Source: UBA1381 sp964399965 (GTDB taxonomy: Bacteria > Bacillota > Clostridia > UBA1381). From it: a DNA stretch of 29,714 nucleotides. A program made the translations under genes and the position numbers. Under the pieces are notes generated by a model that had not been told where the DNA came from, searched no databases, and saw only the letters and a program-made list of their open reading frames with translations. The DNA lies in NCBI GenBank assembly GCA_964399965.1, contig CAYNRX010000029.1, positions 1 through 29,714 of the forward strand. Direction: 5' to 3'. Position 1 is the first letter of the stretch. Each line of letters starts with the position of its first letter. Shown one piece after another: positions 24,523 through 29,714 of this stretch.

Positions 24523-26259
24523 TTAAAAACCTCGCATTCTGCCGCTTGCATAGCGGTTGACCCAGTACGATAATTCCGCCGAATCGGCAGCGGTCACATA
24601 TACCGTGGAATGCACGGAATTGTCGGTGTTCCCTGCGGCGGCGATAAGCCCCGAAAGATCGGCGGCGATCGTTTCCCCTACCTGCAAAAGGGACGCTAAA
24701 ACCTCGCTCTTGCCCTCCTCCGCCCGGCGGTATTCCTCCTCCAGACGGGTGATGATGCGGGAATTTTTCTCCTCCAGGCGAAAAAGCTCCTCCTCGCGCT
24801 CCAGGCTTACCAGCTCCTCATAAAGCTCCCGGTATTTCTCCTGACCCTTCTCCGTCACCGCCCCCTCGTACCAGGAAAGGCGGCGGGAAACGTCAGCGAT
24901 CTCTTTTTGCCTGTCCTCGGCCTCCCAGGACGCTTTCAGGTCGGATACCTCGTCCTGAAGCTGCTGTTTGACCGCGCTTATTTTGTCCTTCATCGAAGAG
25001 AGCGACTGCTCGGCCTCCTCCTCGGTGGCCTTATATAAAAGCAGCTCATAGGCGGCCGTCTCGTCCATGTACTCCTGCCAGCCGATGGCGCCCGCGCGGT
25101 AGAACTCCTCCACCCGCTCAATGCAGCGTTCATAAAACTGCACCAGCGAATCGCCGTACTCCTCCCAGTCGCCGTATATCTGGCGCATATCAAGCCATCC
25201 CTGGGCGTCCTTCTGCCACTTTTCATAGGGCTCCCGCGCCCGCTCATCCTCAAGATCTGATATCTCCAGCATTTTTTCATCGCGGTAAGCGTAGAAATCG
25301 TCCCATATTTTTTTCATCTCCTCCGCCGAATAAAGAGCCGAGGCCTGCATCTGGGATACCATCGCATTGTAGGCTTCTATCTGGCGGTAGCAAGCGTCTA
25401 TTTGGTCGTCCGTAGCCATATCGTTGGCCTTTACCTGGTACTCAAGCCAGCGGTCGGAGCTTTCGGTGTAATTTTTCAGGCGGTATTCGAGGCTGTCGCG
25501 CAAACTCTCGTCCGCCTCCTCGCGCAGCTTTTGCTCCTCCTCCGCCAGGGAATCGTTGTACTCCTTTATCTCAAGCGTGACCTCGCGGTATTCCTCCGAC
25601 CATTTCAGGAAATTATTATCGCGGTAGCTGATAAGGCGGCCGATATAATCCTCCTGGGAGATAAATCCCATGTCGCGGTCGAATCTCAGAACGTCCAGGT
25701 CGCGTTCTGAGCGGTCGTTGTTTCGTCCGGAGGCGTAATGCGGCAGATTTTTAAAAAGCTCCTTCGTCTGCGCGGCCGTGAACACCTTATCATGCCGCGA
25801 CAGATACACCGGCACATCCCTCCCGGAGAACAGGTAACCGCGGCCGCCGCGCACTACCAGCTCCCGGGGATCGGGCACGCCCTTTTCATCGTTGATGACC
25901 GCCCAGCCCTCGGGGGCGTTTTGTGTCCCCTTTGCAAAGGCGGGAATGCTGCCCGTCTGCTGCACGGCCACGGTAACGGTCTTGTAGGAGGGGATGCGGG
26001 CGATGGCCGCCGATATGCGCTCGGCAGCGGCTGACGCCCGGTCAACGGCGGCTATCACCGGGGAGGTCGTACGGGGGACGGAATTTAGACGGGAAATGAC
26101 GTTATCTATGACCGCCGACGCCCGGTCAACGGCCGTAAGCTCGATGGATCCGGAGGCGGCCGCCTTCAGCCGTTCTATCGAGGAAGCCGCGCTGTCGGCA
26201 GCGCGCACCAGCCCCGAGCTGTCGCCGGTTATCGAAACGCTGATGTTGTCAAGCTCCAT
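24523..26259 (-). CDS. Tail tape measure protein (short)
   Basis: The position between tail chaperone and Dit, the long helical content and the GGRGYLFSGRDVPVYLSRHDKVFTAA-like segment support a tape measure protein. At 578 residues it is short. There are two imperfect tandem copies of a unit with AVDRASA and VP (about residues 43-95), then a central region, then long charged coiled coils to the end. No clear transmembrane helix is seen, unlike many tape measure proteins that help DNA cross the membrane. By the usual relation of about 0.15 nm per residue the tail would be near 85 nm. The ATG follows AAGGAGGTGCATTT. Confidence 0.8.
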   Translation of the reverse strand: MELDNISVSITGDSSGLVRAADSAASSIERLKAAASGSIELTAVDRASAVIDNVISRLNSVPRTTSPVIAAVDRASAAAERISAAIARIPSYKTVTVAVQQTGSIPAFAKGTQNAPEGWAVINDEKGVPDPRELVVRGGRGYLFSGRDVPVYLSRHDKVFTAAQTKELFKNLPHYASGRNNDRSERDLDVLRFDRDMGFISQEDYIGRLISYRDNNFLKWSEEYREVTLEIKEYNDSLAEEEQKLREEADESLRDSLEYRLKNYTESSDRWLEYQVKANDMATDDQIDACYRQIEAYNAMVSQMQASALYSAEEMKKIWDDFYAYRDEKMLEISDLEDERAREPYEKWQKDAQGWLDMRQIYGDWEEYGDSLVQFYERCIERVEEFYRAGAIGWQEYMDETAAYELLLYKATEEEAEQSLSSMKDKISAVKQQLQDEVSDLKASWEAEDRQKEIADVSRRLSWYEGAVTEKGQEKYRELYEELVSLEREEELFRLEEKNSRIITRLEEEYRRAEEGKSEVLASLLQVGETIAADLSGLIAAAGNTDNSVHSTVYVTAADSAELSYWVNRYASGRMRGF

Positions 26260-26292
26260 AAATGCACCTCCTTGATATATAGTCGTTTTTAG

Positions 26293-26318
26293 TCAATTGC
26301 AAAACCTATTTTCGCCGC
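26293..26318 (-). repeat. Remnant of repeat module E
   Basis: The sequence starting AGTCAATTGC and ending TTTTCGC matches the first part of module E as it appears at 29623-29646, but the second arm is lost. It sits between the tail chaperone stop (26342) and the tape measure start (26259). Confidence 0.55.
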
Positions 26319-26341
26319 AGAGCCGGACTTATCGTCTGCGG

Positions 26342-26808
26342 CTACAGCCCGTAAAACTGCCGATGCTGTGGTGGTATCTCCGTCTTTTGGGGCTTGGCCA
26401 GCTCCCCCAATACCGCCAGCAGCAAATGCGGCGGCTGCTGGGCAAGCTCCCCGGGGAGTATCCTGAACAGCCGGAAAAACTCCCCGTAAAGCCTCCGCAG
26501 GCTGCCGCTTTCACCGGCGCACGGGCCTGTCAGTTTTTTTGCGCCGGCGCAGCGGGAAAAGCTCCCGCGTACATATCCCAGACCTCAAGGCAAAGGGCGG
26601 CCATCTCTTTGGGGTCGAGCGTTTTTATAAACTCTCCGCCGGCCTCGGTGCCATCGAACATATACTCGACCGCCGGCCTGCACATGCGCAGTATCCCCGG
26701 CCTTTTGGCCGTGCTGTGCGCGTCATCCACCAGGCACATGGCCTCGAAATCAAACGGACGCGATACCACCGTTTTATCCTCTTTTACTACCGATATCGTC
26801 TGCTTCAT
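26342..26808 (-). CDS. Tail assembly chaperone G-T fusion by programmed -1 frameshift
   Basis: The zero-frame G product overlaps a second frame that has no ribosome site of its own and runs from the slippery site to the TAG at 26342. Slipping back one base at A AAA AAC (26533-26539) joins them into a 155-residue protein whose extra 63 residues contain LYGEFFRLFRILPGEL and end in FYGL, as in T domains of lambda gpGT-type chaperones. The total length of 467 bases fits a single -1 shift. The G and GT forms together load the tape measure protein during tail assembly. Confidence 0.85.
26530..26808 (-). CDS. Tail assembly chaperone, G protein
   Basis: This 92-residue product starts MKQTISVVKEDKTVVSRPFDFEAM, with the ATG preceded by GGAGGTGTAAG. 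It ends with GCG CAA AAA AAC TGA, so the stop codon directly follows the slippery heptamer. Size, position between major tail protein and tape measure, and the frameshift site identify it as lambda gpG-like. An in-frame extension of 16 codons upstream overlaps the major tail gene and has no ribosome site. Confidence 0.88.
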   Translation of the reverse strand: MKQTISVVKEDKTVVSRPFDFEAMCLVDDAHSTAKRPGILRMCRPAVEYMFDGTEAGGEFIKTLDPKEMAALCLEVWDMYAGAFPAAPAQKN

Positions 26809-26809
26809 C

Positions 26810-27409
26810 TTACACCTCCGGCTCCCAGGTAAGGTCGGAGAACCATTCCTCCTCAAAGGCCTCGCGCGTCATATCCTCCGGGATATCGCCCTCGTCGATA
26901 TAGGCGTAGATCTTATCGTCATGGATGCGCTTCATGGCCACGAATTCCGCCTTGGCCGTCTGATTCTCCACCGCCCCCTGCGAGGGCTTCGTCTTGCCGC
27001 CGAGGTTGGAGGCAAAGGTGTATATCCCCTTGTAAAATCTCGCGTAGCGGTAGGAGCCGTCGGCCTTCAAAATGCGCCAGGCAACGCCGAAATACACAGT
27101 TTTAGTGTCCCCGCTGATCTCCAAAAGGCCGTTTTTGATCTCCAGCCCTCTCCAGGCCGCGTCTACCTCCGGGGGGATATCGGCGTTGATTATCTCGTGG
27201 CCGCGTCTTTCGGTATAGGCCGTGGCCTCATAGGGGCCGTTGTCAGCGTCAAACACCGCCGCCCCTCCCGAATCGGTCGGCGAGAGCTGCACGGTGCCCG
27301 GCAGGGACTGCGCCTCCCCGTAGGTGAGCGTTTCTGCGGTATCCGCCGTGAGCGGCATAAAGGTGTACTTGTCCACGCCGATCGTCGGCAGCGGATGGGT
27401 CATACTCAT
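26810..27409 (-). CDS. Major tail protein (phi13 family)
   Basis: This protein of about 199 residues polymerises into the tail tube. It has the pattern of phi13-type major tail proteins: PTIGVDKYTFMPLTADTAETLTYGE at the start, YTERRGHEI in the middle, and VAWRILKADGSYRYARFYKGIYTFAS near the end of the tube domain. The fourth codon ATG (27409) is taken as the start because AAAGGA lies 8 nt upstream, while the first ATG (27418) overlaps that site. Copies of the 13-bp motif are inside the gene (27100) and just upstream (27426). Confidence 0.88.
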   Translation of the reverse strand: MSMTHPLPTIGVDKYTFMPLTADTAETLTYGEAQSLPGTVQLSPTDSGGAAVFDADNGPYEATAYTERRGHEIINADIPPEVDAAWRGLEIKNGLLEISGDTKTVYFGVAWRILKADGSYRYARFYKGIYTFASNLGGKTKPSQGAVENQTAKAEFVAMKRIHDDKIYAYIDEGDIPEDMTREAFEEEWFSDLTWEPEV

Positions 27410-27436
27410 ATCTATCATCCTTTCTTTTTAGTGTCC

Positions 27437-27787
27437 CTATTGTTTTAAACAGTCCAGATGCTTGGTAAAAAGCATATTCTTGCGGTATACCTTCCCGTCA
27501 CGCCCCATATCGCGGGAAATATTGCGGTACCAGCCGCCCTCCTGCATCACGGCGTTCACCAGTATCGCCAGCTCCGCCGTCTCCCTGGGCGTTGTTGCCC
27601 ACACGTCTATCTGGGCGGCGCTTTTTTGATACCATTCGCGGCTGTCGGCGCGAAATCCCTCGGCCGTCGCGCTCTCAAAATAGGTCGCCGCCGGGAGCTT
27701 GGATTTTTCGGGCGGACTTAAAAAGTAGATATTTATCCCGGGGATAAGCTCTAAAAGCTCCCGTACCTCCTCGTTTACATCAACCAT
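27437..27787 (-). CDS. Tail terminator / tail completion protein (DUF3168-like)
   Basis: This 116-residue protein lies between the gp10-like and major tail genes, where siphoviruses carry the tail terminator. It has a helix, then IYFLSPPEKSKLPAATYFES, then a QIDVWATTPRETAELAILVNAVM segment, common in such proteins. Assignment rests on position and this pattern. It overlaps the gp10-like gene by 8 bp, and its stop is within a copy of the dispersed motif. Confidence 0.75.
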   Translation of the reverse strand: MVDVNEEVRELLELIPGINIYFLSPPEKSKLPAATYFESATAEGFRADSREWYQKSAAQIDVWATTPRETAELAILVNAVMQEGGWYRNISRDMGRDGKVYRKNMLFTKHLDCLKQ

Positions 27788-28097
27788 TGCTCATCACCGT
27801 CTCCTTTATGCTCTGCAATATCTCTTCCTCGCACGACAAAAGCGCGGGCAGCAAAAACGGCTGCGGAGACTGTTTTAGTGTCCCCAATTCAACATAGGCC
27901 GCATAGGGAGCGGAGGCGGAGATCACCGCCGTATTCCCCTGTACCTCCGCCTTAATCGTTGAGCGCAGATAGCCTGTGTCCACCGGGCACAGAGCGCGTG
28001 CTGTATCGGCTACCAGTTCTGCCGCCGGGGCAAGGTCGAGCCCTTCTCCCAAGCTCCTAAGGGAGGATAATACCTCATTGTCCCCCGTAACAGTCAT
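27780..28097 (-). CDS. HK97 gp10-family head-tail joining protein
   Basis: The 105-residue protein has the diagnostic pattern CPVDTGYLRSTI, APYAAYVELGT and QPFLLPAL of the HK97 gp10 family, which connects the head completion proteins with the tail. The ATG overlaps the end of the adaptor gene by 23 bp. A motif copy at 27873-27885 encodes the GTLKQ right after the conserved VELGT. Confidence 0.92.
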   Translation of the reverse strand: MTVTGDNEVLSSLRSLGEGLDLAPAAELVADTARALCPVDTGYLRSTIKAEVQGNTAVISASAPYAAYVELGTLKQSPQPFLLPALLSCEEEILQSIKETVMSNG

Positions 28098-28422
28098 ACT
28101 CCTTCGCCTCCTCCAGTATCGCGCAAACGCCGCTGCGCCAGCCGAAAAATTCCCGTATCCGCCACAGCGTGGAGCCGATCAACAGGCAGTCCCCGACGCA
28201 AAGCAGCGGAGCCGATGACGAAAACAGCCTTAGCCCGCTCTCGCCCTCCAAGCCGTATTCCTTGTGCAGAAGCCGGGAGGAGTACGGCTGCACATCGGCC
28301 ACAAATTCCTCCCCGGCCACAAACTGCGGCCGCTGCCCGTAGGAGCCGGGCAAAAGCTCGCCCGTATGCACGGCCGTGTCGCAGAACAGCTCAAATTCCG
28401 CGCCCATATCATCCCAAATCAT
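28075..28422 (-). CDS. Head-tail adaptor / head closure protein
   Basis: This 115-residue product follows the connector and precedes gp10, the usual slot for head closure proteins. It has a beta-rich pattern with FVADVQPYSSRLLHKEYGLEGE and LLCVGDCLLIGSTLWRIREFFGW, as in SPP1 gp16-like proteins. The ATG at 28422 (AAGGGGGCG upstream) is preferred to an upstream ATG in frame, which would extend the protein 31 residues into the connector gene. Family membership is inferred mainly from position. Confidence 0.75.
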   Translation of the reverse strand: MIWDDMGAEFELFCDTAVHTGELLPGSYGQRPQFVAGEEFVADVQPYSSRLLHKEYGLEGESGLRLFSSSAPLLCVGDCLLIGSTLWRIREFFGWRSGVCAILEEAKEYDCYGGQ

Positions 28423-28756
28423 CAGGTAAACGCCCCCTTTTATTCCGGAAGGGCTCCAAAACAGCGTAAAATCCGGCCAGCATATCCTCCGTCTCTCCGG
28501 CGGAAAACGATTCATAGCTAACGCTTCTCTCGCCCTCGGAAATGGTTTTTATGTCCCCTTTGGGAAATTCCTGGCCGTACCGTCCGCGCCGCCAGATCCG
28601 AGCCGCCAGGGCTGTTTTAGTGTCCCCGATCTCCTCCGGGATCTCGTCTATGCGGCACCAGGACAGTATCAGCCTTTCGGAAAGGCTGAGGACAAAGGAC
28701 AAAAGCTCGTCCTTATCGTCCCCGTCTATCCCCAGGATCAGCTTAAGCTCGTCCAA
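28409..28756 (-). CDS. Head-tail connector (gp6-like)
   Basis: This 115-residue mostly helical protein has the pattern of phage gp6-like connectors: ILGIDGDDKDELLSFVLSLSERLILSWC at the start and a conserved ALAARIWRRGRYGQEF helix. The likely start is TTG at 28754-28756, behind AAGGAGGGAGGACT. Two copies of the 13-bp motif lie 70 bp apart inside it (28546 and 28615), encoding GDIKT and GDTKT respectively. Confidence 0.85.
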   Translation of the reverse strand: MDELKLILGIDGDDKDELLSFVLSLSERLILSWCRIDEIPEEIGDTKTALAARIWRRGRYGQEFPKGDIKTISEGERSVSYESFSAGETEDMLAGFYAVLEPFRNKRGRLPDDLG

Positions 28757-28771
28757 AGTCCTCCCTCCTTA

Positions 28772-29599
28772 TCAAGAAGCGGCCTTGTTAAGGTGCACGT
28801 ATACGCCGGGCTTTTTATTCGTAAGCACAAAAGCGTCGTAGCATACCCTGCCCTCAACCAGCCAGCCGTTTATCCCCGGGGGATTGTCGTGGATCTTATA
28901 GTCGGCCAGCTTCACCGGGGACACTAAAGAGCGCGGCGCGGCCAGGATAAAGGCCGCATCCTCCGGCAGATAGGAATCCGGCGTCAGTATCAGCCTTGTG
29001 CCGTCAACCTCTCCCACCTGCCCGGTCAAAAGCATTTTCTGGGAAGCATCGCCGTTTCTGATAAACGACTGATCCTGCTTTATCGCCTTGTAAAACGAAG
29101 GGGACACAAAAGCTACCCTGCCCGAGACCGGCGCCTTGGCATTGGTGAGGGCGGCCTGGCCGTCAAGGAAAACGTCATAGGCGTTTGTAGCGGTCACGAC
29201 CTCGGAAACTGTCGCCGACGCTCCCTCGGCAAGCTCCGCTAAACGGTAGGTGTCGATCTCCGGCACCACCACCTCGCGCAGCTGGCGGTCAAGAGCCGCC
29301 CCGGCGGAGTTGGCCATCATCGTCTCGTCAAAATTGCCGCGGTCGATCGTAAACGTAAAGCTGCGATCCTTGGAAAGCGTCAGTTCCTGCACCGTGTTGT
29401 CAAGCTCGGAGGGCGTCCCGTAGCGAGAGCTGCCCGTCCTGGTGTAATCGTTCATTTTGGCCGTGGAAACCGAATACACGTTCACCGTCTTTACGCCCAC
29501 AAAATCAAAGCTGTCATCGGAAATACCGGTGGTGAGCGATTCAAGGGCGAATTTTTCATCTATCTGCGATGAATATTTCTCTGCATAATTTACTGCCAT
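28772..29599 (-). CDS. Major capsid protein
   Basis: This 275-residue protein at the head end of the module is a likely capsid subunit with an HK97-type fold. It contains TLSKDRSFTFTIDRGNFDETMMANSAG, VVPEIDTYRLAELAEGA and VAFVSPSFYKAIKQD, which are seen in capsid proteins of clostridial prophages. The ATG follows GAGGAGGTAATAGCTT. It is immediately downstream of the repeat element at 29623-29714, which separates it from the upstream scaffold or protease genes beyond the window. Two copies of the 13-bp motif lie in its distal half. Confidence 0.85.
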   Translation of the reverse strand: MAVNYAEKYSSQIDEKFALESLTTGISDDSFDFVGVKTVNVYSVSTAKMNDYTRTGSSRYGTPSELDNTVQELTLSKDRSFTFTIDRGNFDETMMANSAGAALDRQLREVVVPEIDTYRLAELAEGASATVSEVVTATNAYDVFLDGQAALTNAKAPVSGRVAFVSPSFYKAIKQDQSFIRNGDASQKMLLTGQVGEVDGTRLILTPDSYLPEDAAFILAAPRSLVSPVKLADYKIHDNPPGINGWLVEGRVCYDAFVLTNKKPGVYVHLNKAAS

Positions 29600-29622
29600 A
29601 AGCTATTACCTCCTCTAAATAA

Positions 29623-29714
29623 AGTCAATTGCGAAACTTTTTTCGCAATTGATTTCTGACTAATGAAGAAAATAAAAGTTCCGTTGATTGGCGGTCTTGC
29701 GACCGCTGAAACTT
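29623..29714 (-). repeat. Partial stem-loop-string repeat (modules E and D), inverted
   Basis: Read on the plus strand this is the reverse complement of modules E and D of the copy at 23481-23692, cut by the window edge. Module E pairs 29626-29636 with 29641-29651, with the outer AGTC/GACT clamp; the copy at 23692 has AGCC/GGCT instead, a compensatory C-G to T-A change. The inner hairpin of module D keeps GCGGTC/GACCGC but has loop TTGC where the other has TAAA. It lies 24 bp upstream of the capsid start codon. Confidence 0.88.

Larger units (their letters stand above)
17767..29112. repeat. Sixteen dispersed copies of a 13-bp asymmetric motif, TTTTANTGTCCCC
   Basis: Copies in plus orientation: 18629-18641, 19911-19923, 20202-20214, 22383-22395, 23731-23743, 25918-25930, 27100-27112, 27426-27438, 27873-27885, 28546-28558, 28615-28627. 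Copies in minus orientation: 17767-17779, 19363-19375, 24416-24428, 28917-28929, 29100-29112. A weaker copy is at 18524-18536. The core TGTCCCC is exact in all but 27426; the six bases before it are T-rich, most often TTTTAG or TTTTAC; seven copies continue with AATG or ATTG. Fourteen lie wholly inside coding sequences of ten prophage genes. No copy with the T-rich half in register was found in 1-17700. The function is unknown; dispersed phage repressor sites are the closest precedent. Confidence 0.88.
17767..29714 (-). mobile_element. Prophage, morphogenesis and lysis half (partial)
   Basis: Fifteen genes, all on the minus strand, follow the standard order of a long non-contractile-tailed phage of Firmicutes: capsid, connector, head-tail joining proteins, major tail protein, frameshifted tail chaperone, tape measure, Dit, Tal, fibre, host-binding protein, holin genes, amidase. 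The left end is placed in the 17706-17810 gap because gerA is host DNA; I could not identify an attachment site there. The upstream half (scaffold or protease, portal, terminase, and probably lysogeny genes) lies beyond the right edge. Reading frames are intact, so an active prophage is possible; a domesticated particle cannot be excluded. Confidence 0.9.

Noticed and set aside
26297..27448. Long plus-strand reading frame of 383 codons antisense to the major tail and chaperone genes
   Set aside because: It has no ribosome site, its codons mirror the genes on the opposite strand, and the minus-strand genes have clear families and a frameshift site.
1331..27668. Frequent CTCGGCCG on the plus strand
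   Set aside because: It follows the GCC GAG (Ala-Glu) codon choice of minus-strand genes and is seen mainly in coding frame, so codon bias explains it.

Overview
The window looks like a chromosomal segment of a spore-forming Clostridia member (Firmicutes), fairly GC-rich. The evidence is a tricistronic GerA/GerB/GerC spore-germination operon, a group II ECF transporter module, HemZ, long-form LeuA, Gram-positive ribosome binding sites (AGGAGG) and sites that fit the Spo0J/ParB parS consensus. I cannot name the genus; an Oscillospirales- or Christensenellales-like gut bacterium is only a guess.

Layout. (1) 1-3427, minus strand: a leuA-hemZ operon behind a consensus promoter and a leucine attenuator with a 15-residue leader peptide carrying four consecutive Leu codons; the operon ends in a hairpin of a repeat element. 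(2) 3458-7956, minus strand: a six-gene operon, two VanZ-family proteins, an MscS-type channel, then ecfA1-ecfA2-ecfT. (3) 8075-9238, plus strand: monocistronic gap (GAPDH) with an 18-bp palindrome at the transcript start and a strong terminator. (4) 9264-13301, plus strand: a tetrapyrrole operon, hemL, a short Orn/Lys/Arg-decarboxylase-like PLP enzyme, and a cobA-hemD fusion, all joined by ATGA overlaps. (5) 13462-17705, minus strand: gerA-gerB-gerC plus a 53-codon membrane protein gene. (6) 17811 to the right edge, minus strand: the morphogenesis and lysis half of a siphovirus-type prophage, in transcription order major capsid, connector, adaptor, gp10, tail terminator, major tail protein, tail chaperone with a -1 frameshift, tape measure, Dit, Tal, fibre, SGNH-hydrolase tail protein, XhlA, holin, amidase. 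Terminase, portal, integrase, repressor and replication genes are not in the window.

Three signals are not explained by the genes. First, an asymmetric 13-bp motif, consensus TTTTANTGTCCCC, occurs 16 times, in both orientations, between 17767 and 29112. Most copies lie inside prophage coding sequences, and I found no copy of the full pattern in the first 17.7 kb. It resembles the dispersed repressor sites (stoperators) of some temperate phages, but the protein that binds it is unknown. Second, a modular element of about 210 bp made of five successive stem-loops is complete at 23481-23692 and partial, inverted, at both window ends, with remnants elsewhere. Copies differ mainly in loops and linkers and show one compensatory pair change. 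Third, three parS-like 16-mers (two 15/16 and one 14/16 matches to the Bacillus subtilis consensus) lie at 14920-14963 and 23425-23440, suggesting an origin-proximal location.
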